Assembly (NCBI GenBank): GCA_036480375.1
Contig: JAZGGI010000029.1
Span: 1-64,000 of the forward strand
Source of the DNA: Candidatus Zixiibacteriota bacterium
GTDB lineage: Bacteria > Zixibacteria > MSB-5A5 > GN15 > JAAZOE01
Direction of reading: 5' to 3'
DNA: 64,000 nucleotides
Of this stretch, positions 25,945 to 34,649 are shown piece after piece. A program made the translations under genes and the position numbers. The notes under the pieces are model-generated. The model saw nothing but the letters and a program-made list of their open reading frames with translations, had not been told where the DNA came from and did no database searches. The first letter of the stretch is position 1; each line of letters begins with the position of its first letter.

Positions 25945-26513
25945 TCAAGCTGACTGTAACAGGAACCGTTATATTCGCATTATTTCTGGGTGGTTTTTAT
26001 CTTTTCATTGGTAAACCGGCAGATAGCCGAATTAGGTCATTAAATGATGAGTTGTTTCGCGAACACAAAAAACTCGAAGCCTATCATACCTCTTTATCCA
26101 ATATCGATAATCTGCTGGCGGAAAATCAGGAAATTTATTCGGCGATTGGTAATATCGAATCTAATTTTTCCGGAGAAGATGAAGTTATCGCACTCTACCA
26201 CACGATTGATTCATTTTGTCATCGTCCGGGATATCAGTTAGAAGAAATTACGCCGTCTCTCAATGAAGTTATCCAATTCTTACGTAAATGGGACAACGCC
26301 GAATCAATTGTATATCTTCCGATGAGCGTCAAGATCCGCGGGAGATTTGACAATATCACGCGCCTATGTGAGGAGATTGAAAAAAGCGTATATTTCCACC
26401 ATCTGACTGAGAGTCATATCATCGGCTCCGAAAAACTCTATCCCGATTGTTATTTTAATCTGGCCTTTGTAGCCGGCCTTTCAAACCGTATGGGGTTGTT
26501 TAGCCTTGAATGA
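25941..26513 (+). CDS. pilO: Pilus alignment protein PilO-like
   Basis: A 190-residue inner-membrane protein with a single N-terminal membrane segment (about 6-25), a coiled coil (about 28-75) and a ferredoxin-like C-terminal half, the PilO/GspM layout. It starts with ATGA overlapping the stop of the PilM-PilN gene. Sequence identity in this family is low, so the call rests on size, topology and operon position. Confidence 0.75.
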   Translation: MIKLTVTGTVIFALFLGGFYLFIGKPADSRIRSLNDELFREHKKLEAYHTSLSNIDNLLAENQEIYSAIGNIESNFSGEDEVIALYHTIDSFCHRPGYQLEEITPSLNEVIQFLRKWDNAESIVYLPMSVKIRGRFDNITRLCEEIEKSVYFHHLTESHIIGSEKLYPDCYFNLAFVAGLSNRMGLFSLE

Positions 26514-26976
26514 AAAAGTCCGCAAATCAATAGTCTTTGGAATATTCATCATCGCCGTCATCTGGGGATATTCCAACCTGTCACAAAGATGGGCAAAAAA
26601 ACCCCAGGAGCAGGATATTGCGAAACAACAGGTGGCCGCAAATACGGTTAATAATAACATTGGACAGAATCAAGCCATACCCGAAAACCAAATAATCCAT
26701 GATTCAGTTTTTGCATTTTACGCTGAAAAACCTGTCACCAAAAACCCGTTTTATCATAATCGAAAAAGGGTAACCGGAAAAACAAAAAAAATAAAATTGC
26801 ACCTTTTGGGAATTCTCTATCGACAGACAAACGCACAGGCGCTTATAAACGGTCGCGTCCTCGGTGTTGGTGATCTAATCAGCGGTTATCATGTTAAAAA
26901 CATTGCCAGGGAAAGCGTCGTTTTGGAAAAAGCCGGGAAAACCATAACTCTGTTTCCCCGGAAGGAGTCATTGTGA
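26506..26976 (+). CDS. PilP/GspC-like inner-membrane protein
   Basis: A 156-residue protein with one membrane segment (about 9-24), a flexible Gln/Asn-rich linker, and a C-terminal beta domain (about 93-152) containing LHLLGILYRQTNAQALINGR and VGDLISGYHVKNI. This is the HR/PilP fold that contacts the secretin. It starts at a TTG that overlaps pilO by eight bases; the alternative ATG at 26510 is in another frame and hits a stop. Position between pilO and the secretin supports the role. Confidence 0.72.
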   Translation: MNEKVRKSIVFGIFIIAVIWGYSNLSQRWAKKPQEQDIAKQQVAANTVNNNIGQNQAIPENQIIHDSVFAFYAEKPVTKNPFYHNRKRVTGKTKKIKLHLLGILYRQTNAQALINGRVLGVGDLISGYHVKNIARESVVLEKAGKTITLFPRKESL

Positions 26977-28259
26977 AATCACAAATTAGAATAATATGTT
27001 TTTGGTTTGCTCTTTTTTTGGTCTTCACACAAAGCGGTTGGCCAAATAACTTCAATCCCAATGCCAGGGTTAGTCTTAATTTCGATGAGACCCCGATTAA
27101 TACGGTATTGAAGATGCTGGCGGTTCAAAATGACCTCAACCTGGTAGTTTCATCAGACATCAAAGAAAATATTTCCATCCATATAAATAATGTCGGCCTC
27201 AATACCGCTCTGGACGCGATACTCCTGCCGAACGGTCTCAATTATTATTTCAGTGAAGATGTTATTATTGTAAAAAAGGCAGATAAGCAGGTTGCGGGCG
27301 AACATATTGCCAAAACATATAAATTGAAATTTATTTCCGCCGAAGCGGCGGCGGCCGCGATAGAGCCGCTTAAATCCGGCCAGGGCAAAATAATACCGAT
27401 AGCTCCTCCTCCCAAAGAGGATGCTCCTGAAGCCAAAATCGAAGCTTATGAACTGGTGGTATTCGACACTCCGGAAAATCATCAAATAATTGGGGTGTTA
27501 CTGGATCAAATCGATATAAGAAGACGGCAAATCACAATAGAGGCGAAAATCATCGAGACCAATTTAACCGATGATGAAAAACTGGGAATTAACTGGCCTA
27601 AGTCCATCTCGGCTTCAATTAACGGCGTGGCGGCTCCGGGACAGCAATCATCATCACTCTCAGATAACACCACCGAAGCGGCAATGATGCCGCTCGAAAC
27701 AGGCAACTGGCAATTGGGTCATTTATCGGTCCATCAAATGGATATAGTTATAGACTTCCTGCGACAGCGGAATAATTCCAAATTATTATCCAATCCGCGC
27801 GTGACCACTTTGGATAATGAACCGGCCAAAATTAATATCGAAACGGTAATACCAATTCAGACTATTAATCGCTTTTCCGAAGGCGCCGTCATTCAGGATA
27901 TTGTTACTTTTCAGGATGAAAAGATCGGTATCTCTCTTGAAGTCACACCTCGAATAAATAATGACTCCACGATTACAATGCGGGTCCATCCGATTGTCGA
28001 AGAGATTATTGGATACACCGGGCCGGCCGAAAATCAAAAGCCGATTACATCGCGGCGTTCAATTACTACCACTGTAACGGTGAAAAATAATGAGACGATC
28101 GCTCTGGGCGGACTGCTCAAAGAATCTCAAATCGAAAATCAATCCAAAATATTTCTTCTCAGTGAAATCCCGTTTTTGGGTTCACTGTTTACGCATAATA
28201 CGAAAGAGATTAAGACTACCGACTTGTTGATTCTCCTGACACCGCGGATAATTGATTGA
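26973..28259 (+). CDS. pilQ: Type IV pilus secretin (PilQ/GspD family)
   Basis: A 428-residue secretin with a signal peptide (about 5-25), an STN-like N domain (about 30-100, VSLNFDETPINTVLKMLA), a NolW-like N1 region (about 110-180) and the secretin channel domain (about 190-428) with IPFLGSLF and a terminal LLILLTPRIID. It is shorter than PilQ of proteobacteria, lacking AMIN domains. It should form the outer-membrane pore for the pilus. It starts with GTG overlapping the previous gene by four bases and ends at the exact base before the convergent MauE gene's stop. Confidence 0.93.
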   Translation: MKSQIRIICFWFALFLVFTQSGWPNNFNPNARVSLNFDETPINTVLKMLAVQNDLNLVVSSDIKENISIHINNVGLNTALDAILLPNGLNYYFSEDVIIVKKADKQVAGEHIAKTYKLKFISAEAAAAAIEPLKSGQGKIIPIAPPPKEDAPEAKIEAYELVVFDTPENHQIIGVLLDQIDIRRRQITIEAKIIETNLTDDEKLGINWPKSISASINGVAAPGQQSSSLSDNTTEAAMMPLETGNWQLGHLSVHQMDIVIDFLRQRNNSKLLSNPRVTTLDNEPAKINIETVIPIQTINRFSEGAVIQDIVTFQDEKIGISLEVTPRINNDSTITMRVHPIVEEIIGYTGPAENQKPITSRRSITTTVTVKNNETIALGGLLKESQIENQSKIFLLSEIPFLGSLFTHNTKEIKTTDLLILLTPRIID

Positions 28260-28715
28260 TTAATCCCGAGATGGTGTTTGTAACATCCATCTGACGCTGT
28301 GCGAGAACATCAGAGCGATTCCGGGTATCAGGTAAACGATGTCTCGTAAAATTAAATAAAGACCGTGCGATTTCGCTTTGGAGCTGACGGTAAAACATCC
28401 GCACTCAAGATTTACGCCTCTAAAAATATTTATACTTATGGCAATCATAAACACAATCATCAGGATTATAAGATAATTGCGGCTTCCTTTGTAAAAGACA
28501 CCTAAAATTAAAAATAATCCGGCCATAAACTCGCTCATCGGAAGGATTAAGGCGAATACATTCACCAGCGAACCCGGTAATAGATGATAATTGTATACGA
28601 TGCGCGCGAATTGGTCGGGGCTGATAATTTTATCCAGCGAGGCGTAGATGAATATCCCGCCAAATAATAACCTGCATATCATCGTGACAAAATCATTGGA
28701 AAGGAATTTTCTCAC
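28260..28715 (-). CDS. MauE/DoxX-family membrane protein
   Basis: A 151-residue protein with four predicted membrane helices (about 8-25, 45-70, 75-97, 117-138). The layout and the LECGCF motif in the loop before the last helix resemble MauE (methylamine utilisation) and related DoxX-like proteins that carry redox cysteines. A role in thiol or disulfide chemistry at the membrane is plausible. Its ATG overlaps the stop of the rhodanese gene by four bases, so the two are coupled. Its stop codon abuts the pilQ stop, with no spacer. Confidence 0.75.
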   Translation of the reverse strand: MRKFLSNDFVTMICRLLFGGIFIYASLDKIISPDQFARIVYNYHLLPGSLVNVFALILPMSEFMAGLFLILGVFYKGSRNYLIILMIVFMIAISINIFRGVNLECGCFTVSSKAKSHGLYLILRDIVYLIPGIALMFSHSVRWMLQTPSRD

Positions 28716-29233
28716 TGGTTTTCCCCCTCGCTTGATTTTGCCTCTATGGGAAGATTATTGGTTTCCCACTCGCCCCAGCCGCCATAAAATATTTTGCTAT
28801 TAACGAAATCTTCATCACGAAAATACCGTCCGAGGAATAATGATGATTCACATTCGGTGCCGCTGCAATAGATTACATAATGGGCGGTTTTATCCATTTC
28901 GGCGATGACCTGCTCCCAATGCTCGTCAAGATAATCAAACGGAATATTAATAGCCCTTTTGATATGGGCATATTCAAAATCTTCAGGATCGCGGGCGTCT
29001 ATAAATATGTTATCCGTTGATTGGTATAAGGCAACGGCTTCATCCAGAGAAATAAATGGAGGATCGCCTTCTTCGGCCGACGGTGGAAGAATCATCTCGC
29101 CCGCCTCAGCCGTCCGGGACGGCCAATTGCCGATAAACGATATTCCATCATCGCGAATGCTATTGATACCAACCGCCAGAACTGCCGACAGCAGAAGTAT
29201 AATCAATATTTGAATTATCCAATTTTTCATCAT
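28712..29233 (-). CDS. Membrane-anchored rhodanese-domain protein
   Basis: A 173-residue protein. A single membrane segment (about 5-24) is followed by a short linker and a rhodanese domain (about 58-160). The active cysteine is in the CSGTECESS loop (about residues 119-127), and the DARDPEDFEYAHI segment is typical. It probably faces the periplasm and handles sulfane sulfur or thiols, with the adjacent MauE-like protein as membrane partner. It starts at ATGATG; the first ATG is used here. Confidence 0.85.
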   Translation of the reverse strand: MMKNWIIQILIILLLSAVLAVGINSIRDDGISFIGNWPSRTAEAGEMILPPSAEEGDPPFISLDEAVALYQSTDNIFIDARDPEDFEYAHIKRAINIPFDYLDEHWEQVIAEMDKTAHYVIYCSGTECESSLFLGRYFRDEDFVNSKIFYGGWGEWETNNLPIEAKSSEGENQ

Positions 29234-29321
29234 TGGTTCTTATACCTGACAGCGCTCAAATAGGTTCCTATCTAATACGCAACCACTTTTATATACATCT
29301 CGTAAGAATTGTTAAATAATT

Positions 29322-29349
29322 ATTTTTCCTTTCGGGTCAGGAAAAAATA
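29322..29349. repeat. AT-rich inverted repeat upstream of the M16 peptidase genes
   Basis: ATTTTTCCT and AGGAAAAAAT form a stem around TTCGGGTC. It lies about 70-95 bases before the TTG start of the M16 gene. It could be an operator or a terminator for leftward or rightward read-through; no T-run distinct from the stem is present. Confidence 0.3.
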
Positions 29350-29414
29350 GCGTATCTTAAATTGATAAAAATGGAATAGATCTGAATTAACAATCAATAA
29401 TCAAGGAGGTATTT

Positions 29415-30740
29415 TTGAATCTATCCAAAAAATTTATAATTTTCTTAATTGTGCTTTTTGCGGCATCGCCGATTCTGGCGGAATTTAAGTACGACGTAAC
29501 CGAACACAAACTTGCCAACGGTCTAACCGTTCTGCTCTATGAGAATCATAACGCGCCGCTTATATCCACCTATACTTTCTTCAAAGTAGGATCGCGCAAT
29601 GAACGGCCCGGCATCACGGGTATCAGCCACTTTTTTGAACATATGATGTTTAACGGAGCCAAACGATACGGACCCAAAATGTTTGATTTGACCCTGGAGC
29701 GAAATGGCGGGTATTCTAACGCGTATACTTCCAGAAATATGACAGCGTATTATCAAAACTTCTCGTCGGATATTCTGGAATTAGTCATTGATATGGAATC
29801 GGATCGGATGGCGAATCTTGCTTTCGAGCCGGAAATGCTCGCGTCCGAAATCGGAGTCGTCAAAGAAGAGCGCCGGGTCGGAATTGATAATAGCAACACC
29901 GGGTTGCTCTACGAAGAACTATACGCCACAGCATACAAGGCTCACTCTTATAGCTGGCCCGTTATAGGCTGGATGGAAGATCTCAACAGTATTACCAGGG
30001 AAGATTGCCTCTTATATCACAAGACGTATTATGCGCCTAATAATGCCGTAATGGTCATTACCGGAGATTTCGAAACTGCCAGGGCAATTAAATTACTTGA
30101 GGATTACTACAAAGATATCCCCTCCGGACCTCCGCCTCCGCCGGTAGTCAAGAATGAACCCGAACAGAGGGGGCCGCGCCGGGTAATTATCAATAATCCC
30201 GCGAGTCATTCGCATATAATGCTGGGTTATCACGTTGGTGATAAAGACAGTCCCGATCTTTATGCTATGGAAGTCCTGCAATCAGTCTTAACTGCCGGAG
30301 AATCGAGCCGAATGCAACAAGCTCTGTTAAACGATTTGGAATTGATAACCGGAATGTACGGCGGATTTGGATGGGGATACGATCCTTCCCTTTTCAATTT
30401 TTACTTCGCAGTATCACCAAGCAAGACATATCAGGAGGTTGAGAATGCTGTTGATTCGGTTCTTGCTGATTTTATAAAAAATGGCCCGACTAAAAAAGAG
30501 ATGGAAAAAGCCAAGAATGCATTAACTGCCAATTTTTACAGGAATTATAAAACCAATAACGGCATTGCCCATGAAATTGGCTACTACCATAGTTTATATG
30601 GTGATTGGAAAACGATGTACGGTTTTGTCGATAAGATTAAGGCCGTCACGGCAGATGAAGTCAAAAACGCCGCTGCGAAGTATTTTACGAAAAATAATTC
30701 CACTCTTGCGGTCTTGATTCCGGAAGGAGGTGGACAATGA
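29415..30740 (+). CDS. M16-family zinc peptidase, catalytic subunit
   Basis: A 441-residue secreted peptidase with signal peptide (about 5-22) and the inverted zinc motif HxxEH as HFFEH (about 74-78). A downstream glutamate ligand lies in the LASEIGVVKEE region near 150. It is the length of a half-size M16 subunit such as mitochondrial processing peptidase beta. The next gene encodes a partner lacking the motif, with a four-base overlap. Start is a TTG seven bases after AAGGAGG. It probably degrades peptides in the periplasm or on the outer surface. Confidence 0.92.
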   Translation: MNLSKKFIIFLIVLFAASPILAEFKYDVTEHKLANGLTVLLYENHNAPLISTYTFFKVGSRNERPGITGISHFFEHMMFNGAKRYGPKMFDLTLERNGGYSNAYTSRNMTAYYQNFSSDILELVIDMESDRMANLAFEPEMLASEIGVVKEERRVGIDNSNTGLLYEELYATAYKAHSYSWPVIGWMEDLNSITREDCLLYHKTYYAPNNAVMVITGDFETARAIKLLEDYYKDIPSGPPPPPVVKNEPEQRGPRRVIINNPASHSHIMLGYHVGDKDSPDLYAMEVLQSVLTAGESSRMQQALLNDLELITGMYGGFGWGYDPSLFNFYFAVSPSKTYQEVENAVDSVLADFIKNGPTKKEMEKAKNALTANFYRNYKTNNGIAHEIGYYHSLYGDWKTMYGFVDKIKAVTADEVKNAAAKYFTKNNSTLAVLIPEGGGQ

Positions 30741-32104
30741 AAAAGTTATTTATTTGTTGTATTGCGGTTTTAATTCTTGGCGCACCTATCGCCGCCAAGA
30801 TTAATCTTCCCGACGCGAAATCTATAAAGCTCGATAATGGCCTGCAAATTCTCGTTGTCGAACGACATGGTTTGCCGTTGTTTTCCCTGGATTTTGGATT
30901 TCGTTGCGGATCGATACACGATCCTGATAGCAAATTTGGGTTGGCAAATTTATGCAATGAAATGCTGATGCGCGGCACCCCTACCCGTACAGCCAAAGAA
31001 TTAGCCGAAGAAATATCGTTTCGAGGCGGTTCTTTAAGCAATTATTGCGGGCGTGAAATGAGCGGATTTTCGGGTGAATTTTTATCCAAATACGGTGAAT
31101 CGGCGATCGAAATTCTCGCCGATATCGTACTTAATTCGTCATTCACCGAAGATGAATTTACCAAAACAAAAACCCGCATTATTGCCAATCTTCAAAGCCG
31201 CCTGGAAAACGCGTCAAGAATGGCTACTGAGCATATCTTTAATTCCATTCTTGGTGAAAACCCCTTCTCCCATATCCCTTCGGGAAATCCGGAATCGATT
31301 TCGAGCATTAATCGGGAAGCTGCCCTGGATTTCTATGAGAATGCTTATACTCCCGATAATTGTCTGCTGGTAATATGCGGAGACATCAGTGCTGATATGG
31401 TCACACAATGGTGTCAAACGTATTTCGGTAATTGGAAAGGCAAAAGAAATCTTCCGAACGTCAAGGCTGATTTTCAAAAAACCGAAGGCGTCGAAATTAT
31501 TCTTTACGACAAAGAAGATGCCAGCCAGACTCAGATAAGATTCGGCGCCAACGGTCCCGGTATGAGCGCCCCGGACCGCATTCCGTTTGAAGCCGCGCGG
31601 ACAATCTTTGCCGGTTCTTTTACGTCCCGCCTGGTTGATGAAATTCGCGTAAAGCGAGGATTAACTTACGGCGTCAGCATGAGATCATCCAAGTTTTCAG
31701 GCGATGGAGTTTTGTACGTTTCGACCTTTACCAAAAACGTTTCCGTCGGTGAAGTCCTTGATATTATCTTAAATGAAACGCAGAAGATTCACACCATTCC
31801 CCTGACCGATGAGGAATTGACTGGAACAATCAAATATCGCAATGGCCTGTATCCTCTGAGTTTCGAGACCAATGAAGGTATCTCGGATAAATTTCTTAAT
31901 CTATGGTTCTATAATCTTGACAAATCTTTCTACGAAGATTACCAGGAGTCTTTTAAAAAATTAACCAGTGAAACCTTAATGAAGGCCGCCAAAGATAACT
32001 TTCCGCTTATGCATTATAAACTGGTTCTTGTCGGGAAAGCTGAAGAAGTGCTATCGCAACTTGAAAAATACGGAAAAGTTGAAGTAATCCCTTTCTATCA
32101 ATAA
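30737..32104 (+). CDS. M16-family peptidase-like partner subunit without the zinc motif
   Basis: A 455-residue secreted protein with signal peptide (about 1-20). It has the M16 fold, but the HxxEH position reads LANLCNEM, so zinc binding is lost. The substrate-binding arginine/tyrosine motif is kept (RVKRGLTYGV, near 312). This is the usual pattern of heterodimeric M16 peptidases, in which one subunit is catalytic and the other binds substrate. ATGA overlaps the stop of the catalytic subunit gene. A terminator follows. Confidence 0.92.
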   Translation: MKKLFICCIAVLILGAPIAAKINLPDAKSIKLDNGLQILVVERHGLPLFSLDFGFRCGSIHDPDSKFGLANLCNEMLMRGTPTRTAKELAEEISFRGGSLSNYCGREMSGFSGEFLSKYGESAIEILADIVLNSSFTEDEFTKTKTRIIANLQSRLENASRMATEHIFNSILGENPFSHIPSGNPESISSINREAALDFYENAYTPDNCLLVICGDISADMVTQWCQTYFGNWKGKRNLPNVKADFQKTEGVEIILYDKEDASQTQIRFGANGPGMSAPDRIPFEAARTIFAGSFTSRLVDEIRVKRGLTYGVSMRSSKFSGDGVLYVSTFTKNVSVGEVLDIILNETQKIHTIPLTDEELTGTIKYRNGLYPLSFETNEGISDKFLNLWFYNLDKSFYEDYQESFKKLTSETLMKAAKDNFPLMHYKLVLVGKAEEVLSQLEKYGKVEVIPFYQ

Positions 32105-32121
32105 TGAAATCAATCATAAGT

Positions 32122-32155
32122 AAAAGCCCCCGTTTTAAAAATACGAGGGCTTTTA
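32122..32155 (+). terminator. Intrinsic terminator after the M16 operon
   Basis: AAAAGCCC-C-CGT and ACG-A-GGGCTTTT pair with a 10-base AT-rich loop and end in TTTT. A C-A mismatch sits in the stem. Confidence 0.7.
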
Positions 32156-32263
32156 AACATGCGCTTGACGCAGTTCACAAAAACCAATTTTCAAGTTTTA
32201 CTTTTACAGCAACGAGAATCCCCCCTCATCCTGTAAGAAATCATTAGGCTATTTGCGGCGTTC

Positions 32264-32452
32264 CTAAAGCTCCAATGATGTCCCCTGCAACGGCCCCATT
32301 TGCCGCCCGGGCAACAATCCGATCTTGCCTTTGAGAATTCGATTGACTACGACAATAAATCTTTCCGAATTCAATGACTGTAAGCCGTAAGGATGCCACA
32401 AATCCTTTTCTCCTAATTTCGCGTACTTGATCGCCTTTTTTCTCTTCGGCAT
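32264..32452 (-). CDS. Small basic protein, unknown
   Basis: A 62-residue protein, strongly basic at the N terminus (MPKRKKAIKYAKLGEKDLW), with a hydrophobic middle (RFIVVVNRIL). It is chosen over the longer overlapping frame starting at a TTG (32474) because its ATG follows GGGGAGGTGTT at ideal spacing. It shows no known motif. It lies between the M16 operon terminator and a small HTH protein gene. A sequence resembling the sigma-54 enhancer dyad lies upstream (32500-32514). Confidence 0.5.
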   Translation of the reverse strand: MPKRKKAIKYAKLGEKDLWHPYGLQSLNSERFIVVVNRILKGKIGLLPGRQMGPLQGTSLEL

Positions 32453-32647
32453 AACACCTCCCCTTGAGGTTCAATTGATTTAGAACGGCGGTATTACGTG
32501 GGGAGTAATCCTACAATGTTACCACCTCCAGCTAAATATTTTTTGGTGCTTTCTACGGTGTGAGGGATCCATCATTATAAAGTAATGAGATGGGTATTTC
32601 GCTTGCCTAAAAATAATCCTCTCATAAATAAGGAAATATACATACAC

Positions 32648-32965
32648 CTAACCAACTAATAATTTTCTTATCTTGTTGATAGCACGGCGCTTATAAATAC
32701 TTACAACCTGTTGTGTGATTCCCAGAATTACCGCTATTTCTCGCTGTTTTTTGCCAGCAATAGTCAACTTCATGACCTTTTTTTGTCTCGGACTAAGTGA
32801 TCGTGATAAATGCCATCGAAATCTATTGCGAAATTTGTCGAACTTTTTATCTCGAATCTTGTCGGAATCAGTTTTGAAGTAGGCCGAAGACTCTGTTGGG
32901 AAGGATTCTATGAATAATTGGTCGACAATAATCTCAGCAAAATCAGATTCCCTTTTGCGGACCAT
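32648..32965 (-). CDS. Small helix-turn-helix regulator (sigma-70 region 4-like)
   Basis: A 105-residue protein whose C-terminal half is an HTH of the sigma region 4 / LuxR type: SPRQKKVMKLTIAGKKQREI followed by AVILGITQQVVSIYKRRAINKI (about 57-102). The N-terminal half is charged and unassigned and contains no sigma region 2. It may be a DNA-binding regulator acting with another factor. The starting ATG lies behind a weak site. It is unusual as an orphan region 4 protein and its targets are unknown. Confidence 0.7.
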   Translation of the reverse strand: MVRKRESDFAEIIVDQLFIESFPTESSAYFKTDSDKIRDKKFDKFRNRFRWHLSRSLSPRQKKVMKLTIAGKKQREIAVILGITQQVVSIYKRRAINKIRKLLVG

Positions 32966-33011
32966 AATTCAATCCCATTACGCCTGTGGCGATTCGGACT
33001 TTTCAACAGCT

Positions 33012-33542
33012 TCAATTATATTTTATGGCGATGCCGTTTAGCTGTTTTGTTGTGAGATCAAAATATTTTTTTATTTTGTTTTTTATTTCTTTTATCGATA
33101 CGGTTTTTTCATAATCGGATAAATCCGCGGGAAGATTAGCAAGTTCACCCTTATAGTATTTATCGGCCAGGTTTAATTTCAGGTCGGAGTAATCATTTTT
33201 GACGTTTTGTAATTCATTGCTGGATATATCTAATTTGGCGTTCAGATCATTAAATGAATTTTCAAGAGAATCTATTGTGTGATTTAGCAGGGCAATTTGC
33301 TCGTCGGCACCGGAGTTATCGCTGATCGTTTCCGGGGAATCGGATATATCGGCATAAATTGAATCGATCAGATACTGCCTCAGAGAATCAGTCATGGATA
33401 AGACATCATCTTTGCTGATATAATTCTCATCCGGAGCCGTATAATTTATTCTCTGTTTTTCCTGACTTGAATAAATCACCTTGATATAAGCGATACTCAC
33501 TAAAACCAACACCAGTATAATGGCGATAATATATTTCTTCAT
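33012..33542 (-). CDS. Membrane-anchored coiled-coil protein, unknown
   Basis: A 176-residue protein with one N-terminal membrane segment (MKKYIIAIILVLVLVSIAYI) followed by an acidic linker and a coiled coil (about 82-140; heptads in LLNHTIDSLENSFNDLNAKL), then a charged tail rich in Lys. The ATG at 33542 is preceded by GGAGG at eight bases; the in-frame TTG at 33560 overlaps that site. No family is recognised. It may be an envelope structural protein. Confidence 0.65.
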   Translation of the reverse strand: MKKYIIAIILVLVLVSIAYIKVIYSSQEKQRINYTAPDENYISKDDVLSMTDSLRQYLIDSIYADISDSPETISDNSGADEQIALLNHTIDSLENSFNDLNAKLDISSNELQNVKNDYSDLKLNLADKYYKGELANLPADLSDYEKTVSIKEIKNKIKKYFDLTTKQLNGIAIKYN

Positions 33543-33644
33543 ATCATTAACCTCCGGCAAAAAAATATAGATTTGAATATTTTAAGTCAAGATTAGATTT
33601 TCAGGTTGATTTAACGTTTTAATGATATTATTGCGTTTGACGAT

Positions 33645-34649
33645 TTAATTATACTCTACTTCTTTTTCAATTTGCTTCAACGAAATATGCTCTTTGCGCA
33701 AATAATAAAAACCCACTAATGTAACGACCAGATACTGAGCGGCATGCATAACAATAGAGCAGGATAACGCCGTCGATTGGTCAACATTGTAAAATCCTAA
33801 TGACAACACCGCCCCATAATGATAAACGCCGATAAATCCCGGAGACGCCGGTACCATTATGAGAATGGATACGACCACTAAAATCACAAATGACGCGGCC
33901 AGCGGCAGTTTTAACCCAAATGCAAGCAGAATAAAGTAATTTGAAATCCCCATTATCATCCAGATCATGAAAGTATGATAAGTTGCCCAGAAAATCTGCC
34001 GCCAGTCTCTCATGAATTCCGTCCCGGTGGCGAATCTTTTTACTGCTTCGTTTACAATGGGCCTGATTTTCCCGGGCATTATACCGAGCAGTCTTTTAAG
34101 AATATGGCTGTCCCGCTCTCCGCGGCGGCTCAGATAAACAGCAAATGACAAGCCCAATAATCCCACGACGATGGTTACGACGACTCCAAATTTCAGTTGT
34201 TGATTGAGAATTAACGGGGATACAAAGAGAACCAGAAAAAATATGATTAGTAAGGCCAGCAAATCAAAAACAATTCTCTCGACAAATATAGTCGCCAGCG
34301 AAGCTGATTTCGATATATCCTCTTTAACTGACAATGAATACGCCCGGACGAATTCTCCCAGGCGAAAGGGAAGAACATTATTAGCCATAAAGCCAATCAT
34401 CGTAATCGAAAACAATCTTGAGAAAGGAATACTTTTTATCGGGGAAAACATATGTTTCCAGCGCAATCCCCTGAAAATCATCGTGACCATAATGAGAATC
34501 ACATTCGGAATCAACCACCAGTAATTGGCATCTTTGAGCGCTTCGGTAAGCTCGGTGTAATCGACTCTATAGAATAGGTAGGACAGAAGAGCGGCCGAAA
34601 TAACTATTCCGGCAATCTGCATAAATATTTTTTTGCCTCTCGCGCTCAT
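33645..34649 (-). CDS. Flippase-like / lysylphosphatidylglycerol synthase transmembrane (YbhN/UPF0104) family protein
   Basis: A 334-residue polytopic protein with about eight membrane helices. The conserved LPFRLGEFVRAYSL segment (about 93-106), followed by ERIVFDLLALLI (about 126-137) and VPASPGFIGVYHYGAVL (about 272-288), identifies the LPG_synthase_TM family. These proteins are thought to move or modify lipid-linked substrates. Its start overlaps the stop of the glycosyltransferase gene by one base, which suggests a shared glycolipid pathway. Confidence 0.85.
   Translation of the reverse strand: MSARGKKIFMQIAGIVISAALLSYLFYRVDYTELTEALKDANYWWLIPNVILIMVTMIFRGLRWKHMFSPIKSIPFSRLFSITMIGFMANNVLPFRLGEFVRAYSLSVKEDISKSASLATIFVERIVFDLLALLIIFFLVLFVSPLILNQQLKFGVVVTIVVGLLGLSFAVYLSRRGERDSHILKRLLGIMPGKIRPIVNEAVKRFATGTEFMRDWRQIFWATYHTFMIWMIMGISNYFILLAFGLKLPLAASFVILVVVSILIMVPASPGFIGVYHYGAVLSLGFYNVDQSTALSCSIVMHAAQYLVVTLVGFYYLRKEHISLKQIEKEVEYN

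Noticed and set aside
32244-32474. 76-codon frame overlapping the small basic gene
   Set aside because: Its TTG start has no ribosome site, while the overlapping 62-codon frame has an ideal one.
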